From Tuctoria greenei (taxonomy: Eukaryota; Streptophyta; Magnoliopsida; Poales; Poaceae), in NCBI GenBank assembly GCA_036927565.1, contig JAYESD010000004.1, positions 167,373,697 to 167,437,696 of the forward strand: a stretch of DNA of 64,000 nt, in the 5' to 3' direction. Made by a program: the position numbers and the translations under genes. The stretch's first letter is position 1. Each line of letters begins with the position of its first letter. Below the pieces are notes generated by a model. That model was not told where the DNA came from and searched no databases. It was given only the letters and a program-made list of their open reading frames with translations. Positions 53,322-64,000 of the stretch are shown piece by piece.

Positions 53322-54500
53322 GATGTCGAGGACTAGCAACCAAAGGAATGCCAACGAGGAGGAGGAGAACAATGGGGGACCTCATAATAACAATGGACTT
53401 GGACCTTAGGCTAGCAACCTTGAGCAGTTGTTGGTTAAGCAAAATCCGCTTATGTAGACCGTGATGCAAACCTTGGGACAGCTGCAAGCCCATAACCAGA
53501 ATCAGCCCACATGCCTCCACCAACACCACCTCATAACATATTGGGAGAGTTTATGAGGACTAGACCACCCACTTTTGCCCAAGCCAATGATCTGATGGAA
53601 GCTGATGATTGGATAAAATTTTTGGAAAAGAAACTCGCTATTGTCCAGTGCAGTGACAGGAGAAGGTCCTTTTTGCCTCCCATCAACTAGTTGGGGTAGC
53701 TGCGGATTGGTGGGACTCGCTTTGTAGTGCCCATGCGGATCAGGAGAGGATCACTTGGGCTCAATTCAAGGAGATCTTCCGTTATCATTTAGTTCTTGAG
53801 GGATTTATGATTTTGAAGAGGCAAGAATTTGAGAACTTAAGGCAAGGAAGGTCGAGTGCGAGTGAGTAGCTCAGTAAATTCACTCGACTATCAAGGTATG
53901 CTCCAAAGGATGTTAATCGGGACAACCGCAAGCAGTACTTGTTTATGAGGGGCCTCAACAATGAGATTCAAGTCCAATTGTTCAATTGTGACTATGCAAA
54001 TTTCCAGAAGCTTGTGGACAAAGCTATTCTGGTTGAGAACAAGGTTCGCGAGATGGAGCAAGATAATAAGAGGAAGGCACCATATCAAGGGCAGCCACAA
54101 GGGAGTAATGTTTGTCCTCGCCTTGCGCCACCAAGTGTGCCATTTTACCACCCCTTTGCTCCTGTTTATCGAGCTTCTTATCCTCCCTGCCCAAACCAGT
54201 AGCAGCAACACCCTGTTATGCAAGCGCCTCGCCCCCCAATGCCTCATGCGCCCCGCGCAAATTTTCCTTCCAATGCTCAAAACCAAACTCGCCCAAACAT
54301 TTTTGGTGCAGCAAGGATGTTCTATACTTGTGGTGAGGTGTGACACTTTGCATCTCAATGACCTAACTCAGACCTTGGCCAAGGGAACAATGCTCCAAGA
54401 CAGAACCCAAGAACAAATGGAGTAGCGCCACAAGGCAACTGTGGACAGCAGAATTTTATTTGTGGCAAGGTGAACCATGTCTCTACGGAGGAGGCCAATC
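53322..54500 (+). pseudogene. gag: Tek-3 gag
   Basis: Starts at ATG 53322 (MSRTSNQRNANEEEENN). A stop near 53407 and frame changes near 53500 and 53660 interrupt the capsid core (EADDWIKFLEKKLAIVQCSD, LVGVAADWWDSL). A stop near 53868 lies in SSASE, followed by LSKFTRLSRYAPKDVN and MRGLNNEIQVQLFNCDYANF. The zinc knuckle region (FYTCGEV followed by a stop near 54342) has lost its first Cys and is truncated. Confidence 0.85.
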
Positions 54501-55776
54501 AAGCAGATGATTTGGTATAATTCTAGCAAACTCCAACCCGGCGACGATGTTATTTGATTCCGGAGCATCGCATTCATTCATTGCATCAAGTATGTTGTCA
54601 AGTATAGTTCGCCCACATCCCATATGAAGTATACCTTGTTGGTTAAATCTCTTGGAGGGGAGATGAGGACGAATATAGTATGTCTAAAAGTAAGCCTTAA
54701 TATAAAGGGGTAGATTTCTTTGCCAACCACATTGTTTTGGAATAACAAGGGTTGGACATAATACTTGGAATAGATTGGCTCAGGAAGCACAACGGGATAA
54801 TTCAATGTGCCACAAAAACGGCGAAATTAACAAATGAAGAAGGGGTCAACATAGAATTTGAAGCATCTCAACACCCACCAAAGCAAGTGGAGCTGAATCA
54901 AATGGACGGTGCAGCGATAGAGGAGATTCCAGTGGTGTGTAATTTTTGGATGTGTTTCTGAATGAATTGTCAGGTATGCCACCTGATCGTGACATAGAGT
55001 TTGTTATTGAATTAATACCTGGAACTGCACCTATAGCTAAGAGGCCATATGGGATGCCTCCTATGGAGTTAGCGGAGCTCAAGAAGCAGATTCAAGAGCA
55101 GCTAGAGAAGGGTTTCATTCGCCCAAGCTCTTCATCTTGGGGAGCACTAGTGCTCTTCGTGGATAAGAAGGATGGATCCTAAAGGATGTGTGTGGATTAC
55201 CGGGCTCTCAATGAGGTAATGATCAAGAACAAGTACACGTTGCCCCGTATAGAGGATTTGTTTGATCAAATGAGGGGTGCATGTGTTTTCTCCAAGATTG
55301 ACTTGAGGTCAGGTTATTTTCAAATGAAGATTAGACCGTCGGATATACCCAAAACAGCTTTTTGAACACGGTATGGGTCCTATGAGTATCTCGTTATGTC
55401 CTTTGGATTAACAAATGCACCCGCGTACTTTATGTACCTCATGAATAGGGTTTTCATGGAGTACCTGGATAAATTTGTTGTGGTGTTCATTGACGACATC
55501 ATGATCTACTCGAGAAGCAAGGAGGAACATGAAGAGCATTTAAGGCTCACATTGCAGAAATTGAGGGAACAATAGTTGTATGAAAAATTAAGCAAGTGCC
55601 AAATTTGGTTAAGAGAAGTATCAGTTTTGGGACATATCATCTCTGGTGGAGGAGTATCGGTTGACCCAGGAAAAGTAAGAGATGTGCTGAAGTGGGAACC
55701 GCCACAGAGTGTGAAGGAAATTAGGAGCTTTCTTGGAATGGCTGGGTATTACCTCCGATTCATCAAGGATTTCTCC
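54501..55776 (+). pseudogene. pol: Tek-3 protease and reverse transcriptase
   Basis: The protease active site LFDSGASHSFIAS is intact near 54555, but a base loss right after it (near 54590) shifts the frame. RT motifs appear in order: LIPGTAPIAKRPYGMPPMEL, EKGFIRPSSSSWGALVLFVD, MCVDYRALNEVMIKNKY, FSKIDLRSGYFQM, YLVMSFGLTNAPAYF, FIDDIMIYSR, then GHIISGGGVSVDPGKVRDVL and SFLGMAGYYLRFIKDFS, where it ends. Stops at about 55180, 55364 and 55573. Confidence 0.88.
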
Positions 55777-55997
55777 CGGCGCATCTTGGCGCATTCCGAG
55801 CCAGTCGGCGCCCTTGGAGCCGCAGGCTGCAAGTCCGGAGAGTGCTCTAGTAGTAGCCAGGGCCTTTCTCCACCACACACCGTCCTTAAATGTTTCCCAG
55901 GGAGCAGCTCAGCAGTGGGTCCACGACATCGACCACCTCGTCTTTGCAGCCATCAACTCCCCCTCAAAGGGAGACATCACGTGTCCCTGTCGCGCAC
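55777..55997 (+). pseudogene. Captured fragment resembling Tat-type gag N-terminus
   Basis: 221 bp of GC-rich DNA between Tek-3 and Tek-4, unlike either. One plus-strand frame reads SALVVARAFLHHTPSLNVSQ, then GAAQQWVHDIDHLVFAA. The spacing resembles the Tat-1 gag N-terminal helix (HALHAERALLQRPPPPDASR, then DAMEQWRADVEHLVAAA). I take it as a fragment of another Tat-lineage gag picked up at the junction, perhaps during break repair. The match is by eye. Confidence 0.55.
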
Positions 55998-58738
55998 TGT
56001 GATGCCCGGTTCCAAAAATGAACCAAGTGAATGTTTGGGAGTACACAACCTAGTACTCCGCATTACCCTCAAGGTACTCCCAAACATCACCTGAAATTGT
56101 TGGTCGGGGAATTGCAAGGGTGAGCACATATCATACTCAGCAAGTGTGGGAAAGTAATAACATGTACCTTAAACAAAAAATGATAATAAATGACTAATTG
56201 CTAAAAAGTATATTAAAACATGTAAAGCATCCTACAATATATATGTGAACTAATCCCATCATATCCCAAGTAATTACCAATTATGAGTCCAACTCCAACA
56301 ATTATCATCATATCACACCCATCAATAATTATCCATTCATATACCAAGTTCTCATCTTCATCATCAACAATGTTCATTTAATTCAACCAAATCGAGAACC
56401 ATAACCAAACCATTCCAAGTTCCCAATTCCAACTCTAATCATGTGGGTCATCCAGGTGCCCATAACCGAGAGCACAACTATCATGATAGTTTTAACACTC
56501 TTCAGAGGTTGTACCACTTTAAGCACAAGTTCATGATTTAATCACCCGTCGTTGACTAAAAGAAAACCTCCATTATGACAAATACACTACCATAGGTGTA
56601 TGGCCAAGAGATCACAAAATAGCCTTTACAATGGGACTACCAGCATATTTAGACCCACTAAGGTTTCACAGGTGGTGATTCCTCCAACTGAGCACATCAA
56701 ACCAAGGGCCCCCTCTTGTGCCGTTCGGATCCCAGGGTAGTCCCGCCACTATTGCAAACCCAACCGACTCCCATTGCCCGCTCCCCCAAAAGATCCAAAT
56801 AATGCTGGCAATACACCTAATTAACCGACTAAGACAGACCCATATGTGGCCTTGTGGTTGCACTGTTGTCCTAGCATATTCTCGCATGAACCAGTCCTTA
56901 GATCTAAAGCAAGCAAAACCACCATATCATCCAACCCAATCTACAAACCATGCTTGCTTAGATCTCCCAAGTCCCATGTTACCAATTAATCAGGTTCATC
57001 AATTCACATCATTCATATGTTCATTAATTCACAATTAAGTCATTTGGTTGTTTTCCCATCCCAATTAATTAGATCTAAGCAAAAAGTTAATAATACCCTC
57101 CTTGACTCTCTACAATATATTTCATGCAACAAGGATGGTCAAACAAGTCTAGTAAACACTTATAAATGGGTTTCCCATCAATTTGACTCAAGCATGCAGT
57201 TTTGCAAACAAGACATCTAAAAATAAGATCAAAACGATCAAGGACACTTGCCTTGATCTTAAGATTGGTTAGGATCATAAAGCCTCAAAGTTCTAGTGCT
57301 GGTGGTCCCCAAAAGCACCCTCTAGAGCGTTACCTTCTATTCCGCGCGGCAAACATACAAAACAAACATCACAATCAATAAATGCTCATATATCACTAAA
57401 TATGTCATGGCATGCATGATTGATGCATTTATGTGGTAATGCATGTTATTAGGTTGATAGTGCTTATTATCCAGTTACAATTAAGTCTTACATGTTAGAA
57501 CAAGTTTTAAGTGGTTTTGAACAATATTAAAGAAGTTCCTGGAATTTCTAGATTTAGGAGACTGGACTTGTACGCACCTTGGACGGACATGTCCGTTTTG
57601 GACCAGAGAGTTAATTGGACTAGTCCACACTGGACCGGACAAGTCCGCTATGGCTAGGGTTTTGGCGAATTTTCAACTAGAGCATAGTTTGAGTTAATAA
57701 AAAACTATAATTAACGTAGAAAAGATGAATCTAAGGTATTTACCGTGAATCCTAGGGTTCAAGGGTTGAGGATTCGACGAAACTCGAGATCTTGAAGTCT
57801 AGATCCAATGAAAATGAGGAATTGACGAAGAGAAAGCTGACGTCGAAGAATTTTCGAAGAAGATCGCAGCAGCAACAATGATCTCGTTTGTTTCCTCCCT
57901 CTTCTTCTTCTTCCTCCTCTCCCTGCGGTGAGGACTCTGTCCTTCTCGAAGAGCGGCAGGCACGATGTGGCAGGAGCGAAGGGTTTTTCTATCATGAGCA
58001 AAAAGAGTGAAGGGTGGATGGTAGGGTGTTTATATAGGAGGAGAGTTGGTAGGGTTTGGGTGGAATCCAAGTATAATGCGGTGGAAACAAGTAGAGGCCG
58101 TGGTAGAGTCCCTATTGGGCTCCTCCGTGGCTGGGCACGATGTTCTTGGGCCCAATTAAGGCAATTACGCAATAACTTGTCGTGGAGGAAAAATAGAATC
58201 CGAGTCAAAACCCTCAAGACCGGACTAGTCTGTACGAAGCCAGACAAGTCCTTTGGGAGTTCTAGAAAGTTGAACGGAGAAGTCCATTGTGAAACTGGGC
58301 AACTCCATTCAAGATTAGAGAGTCAAATGGACAAGTCCGGTACTGGGCCGGACAAGTCCAGGATTGTCCAGTATCAAAACCAGGCCAGGTTTTTTTGGAG
58401 CTTTCAATAGAGATCATTGGACTAGTCCGTATAGGGCAACAGACAAGTCCGTATGGAAACAGAAACAAAACCATATTAGTCCACAAAGTCAACGGACAAG
58501 TCCAGAGAACATCAGAAACGGTTTTGGACTAACCCGTAGCAAATAGCAGATTCCGAAAATCAACAGAGAGTACATCGGACTAGTCTGGTTCCAATCCGGA
58601 CAAGTCCGCACTGATACAGGTTTTTAATTGTTATTTTGGTTCTAATTCATTTTAATCTTATTCCTTTTTGTGTTGCTCAACGTTAGGCATGTAATAGAAT
58701 GTATGCAGTGCATGATGGACGAAAATGAGTGTGTTACA
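55998..58738 (-). repeat. Tek-4 3' LTR
   Basis: 2741 bp, TGTGATGCCC to GTGTTACA. A deletion of about 270 bp lies near the left end (about 56030-56045) with a small inverted filler. Dyads occur at about 57562-57650 and 58218-58612, flanking a minus-sense TATA (CCTATATAAAC, near 58027-58037). Confidence 0.88.
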
Positions 58739-58742
58739 AATC

Positions 58743-58758
58743 TACCCCCCTTAAAATG
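58743..58758 (-). other. Tek-4 polypurine tract
   Basis: On the minus strand TTTAAGGGGGGTAGAT, next to the LTR. Confidence 0.8.
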
Positions 58759-60038
58759 AATCTCGCCCTTGAGATTCGATGTTGAAGGAAAAAGATGGGG
58801 AAATTCTTTCTTGAGCTCTTCATCCAGCTCCCAAGTTGCATCAAATTCAGTGTGGTGTTTCTATTGTACTTTGCACTATCGAATCACCTTGTTCCTTATG
58901 ACTCTCTCTTTGGTTTACAAGATCTTGATGGGTTGCTCGACATAGATCAAATTTGCCTCTAATTCTAATTCTTCCATTGGCACTTGTTCCTTCGGTACTA
59001 TTAAACACTTCTTGAGTTGAGAAACATGGAATACATCATGAACATCAGAAAGATGGGCTAGCATCTCCAACTTATATGCCACTCCTCCACGTTTCCCCAA
59101 AATCTTGAATGGTCCAATATAACGAGGTGCCAACTTGCCTTTGATGTCAACTGCTTATGACCTCTCATAGGTGATACTTTGAGGTATACGAAGTCTCCAA
59201 CTTCAAAAGCTAGGTTTCTTCACCTATTATCCGCATAGCCCTTTTGTCTTGACTGAGTAGCCCTTAGGTTTTCTTGGATTAGCTGAACTTGCTTTTCAGC
59301 TTCTTGTAACACACGAGGCCCAAATACTTGGTTCTCTCCTACCTCATTCCAAAACAAAGGTGTCCTACACTTGATTGGACATAGTGCTTCATATGGAGAC
59401 ATCTTCAAACTTGCTTGGTAACTGTTGTTGTAGGAAAATTCAGCATACGACAAGCTCTTATCCCAGCTGCGTCCATGCTACAAGGGACAAGCTCTCAACA
59501 TGTCTTCTAATATTTGGTTGGTGCTCTCGGTTTGCCCATCAGTTTGTGGGTGTATGCTGAGCTAAAATTCAACTTAGTACCCATAGCTTCTTGCAACTTC
59601 ACCCAGAACCTAGAGGTGAATTGAGAGCCTCAATCTGAGACTATTTTCTTCGGAACTCCATGTCAGCATACAATGCTCCATATACACTTCTGCGAGTTTT
59701 GATGTGGTGTAAGTGGTCCTGACAGGAATTAAATGAGCTGATTTTGTCAACTGATCCACAATGACACATATGGAGTCATAGCCAGACAGGGTACGCGGTA
59801 ATCCCACTATGAAGTCCATACCAATTTCTTCCCACTTCCATTCCGTAATCTTCAATGGCTGCAATAATCGAGCTGGCCTTTGGTGTTCAGCTTTCACTCG
59901 TTGGCTCACATCAAGCAATGCAACATATGTAGCTATGTCCTTCTTCATTCCATCCCAACAATAGCACACTTTTAGATCCTTGTACATCTTCGTACAATCG
60001 GGATGGATGGAGTAAAGTGAGTCATGTGCCTCCTTCAA
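58759..60038 (-). pseudogene. pol: Tek-4 integrase
   Basis: From 60038: MKEAHDSLYSIHPDCTKMYK keeps the His pair, but both zinc-binding Cys are replaced (ALLDVSQRVKAEH instead of the CDVC seen in Tek-2). The first catalytic Asp in GMDFIVGLPRTLSGYDS is present. A frame change near 59670 and a stop near 59610 disrupt the region of the second Asp. The C-terminal parts 59220-59453 (SYAEFSYNNSYQASLKMSPY, CRTPLFWNEVGENQ) and 58915-59133 (APRYIGPFKILGKRGGVAYK, DVHDVFHVSQLKK) are in separate frames. The chromodomain-like tail lies at about 58780-58930 and is broken. Confidence 0.85.
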
Positions 60039-60179
60039 TATCGTCTCTCAGAGATGCTTCACATTAGGCACAACAATCCATTTTCCAAGCCATATTGTAC
60101 CATGGTCATCCTCATCAAATATGAATTCTCTCTCTTCTTGGATCCTTTCCTTGATTTTCTCATCTTTTGTCTGACCTTC

Positions 60180-61420
60180 TCAAATTTCCATCTCTATAGT
60201 CGCATTTAACTCCATCACTCCCATCTCATTCACGAATCCAAGGTGTAACCGTTCAAACTCCTTACATAGCTCGGGTGGCAACTCCCTAACCGTGAGTTGG
60301 TGGCTTACTCCTTTCCGACTCAAAGCATCGGCCACTACATTAGCCTTCCTCGAGTGATAGTTGATTCCCACATCATAATCCTTGATGAGCCCAACCATCT
60401 TTGTTGCCTCAAATTCAAGTCCGTTTGTGTGAATATGTACTTGAGACACTTGTGATCCGTGTAAATCTCACACCTATGACCAAGAATGTAATGTCTGCAT
60501 ATCTTCAAGGCGTGCACTACGGATGTGAGTTTGAGATCATGCATAGGATAATTTAGCTCATGTTTCTTCAATTGTCTCGATGCATAGGCTACCACTTGGC
60601 CTTCTTGCCTAAGCACACATCCAAGTCCTTGCCTTGAAGCATCACAGGAAATATCAAAACTTTTGCTCACATCTTGCAATATGGTGTTGTTGTTAACCTC
60701 TTATTTAGCTCCTCAAAACTGTCTTGGCAAGCTTCTGTCCATTGAAAAGCATTTCCCTTTGTTAATAACTCAGTCATGGGCTTTGCTATTTTCGAGAAAT
60801 CTTTGATAAACCAATGGTAATATCCAACTGTTCCGAGGAAACATCGAATTTCCTTCACATTCTGGGGTGGGTCCCACTTCAACCCATCTCTCACTTTTCC
60901 TGGGTCAACCGATACTCCTCCTCCAGAGATGATATGTCCCAAAAATGACCCTTAACCAAAATTGGCACTTGCTGAATTGGACATATAATTGGTGTTCCCT
61001 CAATTTCTACAATGTGAGTCTCAAATGCTCCTCATGCTCCTCCTTGCTTCTCGAGTACATCATAATATCATCAATGTACACCACAACGAATTTATCCAAG
61101 TATTCCATGAAGACCTTATTCATGAGGTACATAAAATATGCAGGTGCATTTGTCAATCCAAAGGACATGATGGTGTACTCATAAGATCCATACCGTGTCC
61201 GAAAATTTTTTTTGGGTATATCCAACGGTCTAATCTTCCTTTGGAAATAACCTGACCTCAAATCGATCTTGGGGAAAACACAGGGGCCATTCATCTGGTC
61301 GAACAAATCCTCTATACGGGGCAATGTATACTTGTTCTTAATGGTCACCTCATTGAGAGCACAGTAATCCACACACATTCTTTGGGACCCATCCTTCTTA
61401 TCTACGAAAAGCATTGGTGC
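60180..61420 (-). pseudogene. pol: Tek-4 reverse transcriptase and RNase H
   Basis: From 61414: LFVDKKDGSQRMCVDYCALN, KIDLRSGYFQRKIRPLDIP, RYGSYEYTIMSFGLTNAPAY, YIDDIMMYSRSKEEHEEH (catalytic YxDD intact). A frame change near 61005-60945 leads to GHIISGGGVSVDPGKVRDGL and FLGTVGYYHWFIKDFSKIAK. RNase H: SFDISCDASRQGLGCVLRQE (catalytic D region), VVAYASRQLKKHELNYPMHD, EIYTDHKCLKYIFTQTDLNL, with a frame change near 60400 to KANVVADALSRKGVSHQLTV. The part from 61414 to 61007 is open for 135 codons. Confidence 0.88.
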
Positions 61421-61423
61421 TCC

Positions 61424-61955
61424 CTAAGGTGAAGAGCTTGGGAGAATAAAACCCTTCTCTAGTTTCTCTTGAATTTGCTTCTTGAGCTCCACGAACTCCA
61501 TATGAGGCATCCTATATGGCCTATTAGCTATAGGTGCAGTTCCAGGTATTAATTCAATGACAAACTCTATGTCACGATCAGGTGGCATACCTGGAAACTC
61601 ATCCGAGAACACATCCGAAAATTCACACACCACTAGAATCTCCTCTATTGTTGCATTGTCCATTTGATTCAACTCCACCTGCTTTGGTGTGTGTTGAGAT
61701 GCTTCAAATTCTATGCTGGCCCCTTCCTCATTTGTCAACTTCACCGTCTTTGTGGCACATTGAATTATTACATTGTGCTTCCTTAACCAGTCCATACCAA
61801 GTATTATGTCCAATCCTTGTGAATCCAAAATAATGAGGTTGACGAAAAATTCTAGCCCCTTATTCTTCGGCTTACCTTTGGGCATACTATATTTGTTCTC
61901 ATCTCCCCTTTGGAAGATTAACCAACAGGGTATACTTCATATGAGATATGGGCAA
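61424..61955 (-). pseudogene. pol: Tek-4 protease and RT leader
   Basis: After the gag frame (which includes the altered active site, see gag) a new frame from 61885 reads KNKGLEFFVNLIILDSQGLD, ILGMDWLRKHNVIIQCATKT, ELIPGTAPIANRPYRMP and EKLEKGFILPSSSP. It stops at 61424, just before the RT frame. One stop and one frame change separate protease from its neighbours. Confidence 0.82.
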
Positions 61956-62956
61956 ACTATACTTGGCAACATACTTTGATGCAATGAATGAATGTGATGC
62001 TCTAGAATCCAATAACATAATTGCCAGGTTGGAGTTTGCAAGAAACATACCAATCACCACGTCATCCCCTTGTTGGGCCTCCTCCGTAGAGACATGGTTC
62101 ACCTTGCCACGAGTAAAATTATGCGGTCCATGGTTGCCTTGTAGCGCTCCTCCATTTGGTCTTGGGTTCTCACTTAGAGCATTGTTCACTTGACCAAGGC
62201 CTAACTTAGGACATTGAGATGCAAAGTGTCCCACCTCACCACAAGTATAGCACGACCTTGCTGCACCAAAATTGTTTGGGTGAGCTTGGGTTTGAGCATT
62301 AGCAGGAAAATTGGCACGGGGCGCATGAGGCATTGGAGGGTGAGGTGCTTGCATGGCGGGGCGTTGCTGCATTGGCTGAGTTGGGCACAGTGGAATAGCA
62401 GCACGATATGCAGGAGCAGAGGGGTGATAGTATGGTGCATTTGGTGGTGCAAAGCGGGAGCAAACATTGCTTCCTTGTGGGTGCCCTTGATATGGTATTT
62501 TCCTCTTATTTTCTTGCTCCATCTCACAAACCTTATTCTGAACCACAATAGCTTTGTCCACAAGCTTCTGGAAATTGGAATTGTCACAATTGAGCAATTG
62601 GACTTGAATCTCACTGTTTAGGCCCCTCATAAACGGATATTGCTTGTGGCTGTCCCAGTTGACATCCTCTGGAGCATACCTCGAGAGTTGAGTGAATTTA
62701 TTAAGGTACTCACTAACACTCGACTTTCCCTGCCTTAGGTTCTCAAATTCCTGCCTCTTCAAGATCTAACACTCTCAGGAACACAGTGAGAACGCAAACT
62801 CTCCTTTAATTAAGCCCAAGTAATCCTCTCTTGATTAGCATGGGCATTACAAAGAGATTCCCACCAACCCGCAGCTGCTCCATTGTTGTTGTTCTCAAGT
62901 GCCACATTGTTCTCCTCCTCCTCATTGGCATTTCTTTGGTTGTGGGTTCTCGGCAT
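61899..62956 (-). pseudogene. gag: Tek-4 gag with internal deletion
   Basis: Starts at ATG 62956 (MPRTHNQRNANEEEENN), then passes after only about 30 residues to AAAGWWESLCNAHANQERIT. About 330 bp of capsid (proline run to LVGVVADWW of Tek-1) is deleted. A stop near 62810 and another near 62763 follow. From 62762 the frame is open for 287 codons: RQEFENLRQGKSSVSEYLNK, MRGLNSEIQVQLLNCDNSNF, an intact CCHC knuckle (CYTCGEVGHFASQC) and the start of protease, where the active site DSG is DSR (LLDSRASHSFIAS). Confidence 0.88.
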
Positions 62957-63155
62957 CTGAAGCAAGAGCAAGAGATAAATGAATTTAGAAAATGTCCTAG
63001 ACAATATGCATTAAAGGGATATGAAACTAAGCAACTACCTATATAAGCCTATATGAATATGGCAAATGCTGAAGCATCCCACGATCCCCTACTTAGAACA
63101 CAAGCACACAACAAAACATTACATCGCAATCAGCATACCAAACAAACCACAACTA
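62957..63155 (-). other. Tek-4 5' leader remnant
   Basis: Non-coding, similar to 46797-46965 of Tek-2. It ends at 'caaaccacaacta', where the rest of the leader, the primer site and the first part of the LTR are deleted. Confidence 0.7.
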
Positions 63156-64000
63156 TTTACAAGTAATAATCCTCAAATTACAACTCTAATGATCATTAAT
63201 ACTAAGCTAAAAGAATAGCGGAAAAAAATCTAAACTAAGAAACTGAGCAAAAAGAATAGCACTGCTCCAAGCATAACCACAGGCAAGTCGACGGTAGCAC
63301 AAAAACTAGTACTCCGCATTAACCTCAGGGTACTCCCAAACATAACCTGAACTATTTGTGGGGGAATTTCAAGGGTAAGCACATATCATACTCAGCAAGT
63401 GTGGGAAAATAATGACATGTAGCTTAAACAAGTAATGATAATAAATGGCTAATGCTGAAAAGTTCATCAAAACATGTAAAAAAGCATCCTACAATGTCTA
63501 TGTGAACTAATCCCATCATATCCCAAGTAATAACCAATTATGAGTCCAACTCCATCAGTTACCATCATATCACACCCATCAATAATTATCCATTCATATA
63601 CTAAGTTCTCATCTTCATCATCAACCATGTTCATTTAACTCAACCCAATCCAGAACCACAACCAAACCATCCCAAATCCCATGTTCCCAACTCCAACTCT
63701 AATCATGTAGGTCATCCAGGTGCTCATAACCGAGAGCGCGGCTATCATGATAGGTTTAACACACTGCAGAGGTTGTACCACTTTACCCACAAGTTCGTGA
63801 TTTCATCACCCGTTGGTGACTAAAAGAAAACCTCCATTATGCCAAATACACTACCATTGGTGTATGGCCAAGAGATCACAAAATAGCATTTACAAAGGGA
63901 CTACCAGCATATTCAGACCCACTAAGGTTTCACCGGTGGTGATGCCTCCAACTGATCACATCCAACCAAGGGCCCCCTCTTGTGCCATTCGGATCACAGG
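63156..64000 (-). repeat. Tek-4 5' LTR, truncated by deletion and by the window edge
   Basis: From 'acaagtaataatcctcaaattacaactc' onward it follows the LTR sequence of Tek-2 (47160 onward) and the Tek-4 3' LTR. Only about 845 bp lie in the window. Confidence 0.85.

Larger units (their letters stand above)
53050..55776 (+). mobile_element. Tek-3: Tekay-type interior, truncated in pol
   Basis: A second plus-strand Tekay interior, beginning with a decayed primer site (53053-53065, three mismatches from TGGTATCAGAGCC), then leader, gag, protease and RT. It stops abruptly at about 55776 in the RT-RNase H connection, where unrelated DNA begins. It shares its 5' LTR with Tek-1. There is no 3' end. 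Confidence 0.88.
55998..64000 (-). mobile_element. Tek-4: Tekay-type Ty3/gypsy element running off the window
   Basis: Minus-strand element with 3' LTR at 55998-58738, integrase, RNase H, RT, protease, gag, a short leader, and a truncated 5' LTR (from about 63156 to the window end). The primer site and LTR start are deleted between about 63155 and the LTR interior. Its reading frames are the best preserved of the Tekay copies here. Confidence 0.9.

Overview
The window looks like a block of nested LTR retrotransposons from a large plant genome, most likely a grass (Poaceae). I base this on the SIRE/Maximus-type Ty1/copia and Tekay- and Tat-type Ty3/gypsy lineages, on primer-binding sites matching plant initiator-Met tRNA (TGGTATCAGAGCC), and on GC-rich LTR leaders. 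The grass placement is inference. I found no convincing host gene, tRNA, rRNA or CRISPR array. Every substantial coding stretch belongs to a retroelement, and nearly all carry stops or frameshifts.

Layout. 1-2539: unassigned non-coding DNA with one promoter-like TATA on the minus strand. 2540-5845: 5'-truncated copia (Copia-A, +), with its RNase H end and 3' LTR. 5846-50198: an old Tekay-type gypsy, Tek-1 (+), cut into three pieces. Its first piece (5846-9637) is interrupted by Copia-B (9638-38874, minus, TSD CATTA). Its second piece (38880-40676) is interrupted by Tek-2 (40682-49944, minus, TSD CGAAA). Its last piece (49950-50198) leads into a full LTR (50199-53049). That LTR runs straight into another Tekay interior in the same direction, Tek-3 (53050-55776), so the two share one LTR. 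55777-55997 is a captured Tat-gag-like fragment. 55998-64000 is Tek-4 (minus), which runs off the window.

Copia-B itself hosts two younger insertions, both inside an extra gene (aORF) that lies between pol and the 3' LTR. They are Tat-1 (12585-18387, +, TSD GCTGC) and Copia-C (18896-30155, minus, TSD CCCGA). Tat-1 is a non-autonomous derivative: reverse transcriptase, RNase H and most of integrase are deleted, joining the start of the RT region to the tail of integrase. Its two 842-bp LTRs differ by only about 3% by eye.

The most interesting signal is regulatory. Each LTR family carries a dense array of its own short dyad built from TCCG/CGGA half-sites. Copia-B has CATCGGAT-G-ATCCGATG, Copia-C has ACCGGACTAGTCCGGT, Tekay has CGGAC-NN-GTCCG, Tat-1 has GCTCCGGAGC, and Copia-A has a 32-33-bp repeat with AGCTCCGGCGCTAGG. 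In both Copia-B and Copia-C the same family-specific dyads recur inside the element, between pol and the aORF and next to a TATA-like box. The aORF therefore appears to have its own promoter sharing cis-elements with the LTR. I propose, as inference, a regulatory loop in which the LTR and the aORF respond to the same factor. The aORF product itself could be that factor, as in the VANC anti-silencing proteins of VANDAL transposons, or it could be a host protein. Copia-C and the unrelated Tekay gypsy elements share essentially the same dyad, which favours a common host factor or cross-use between families.
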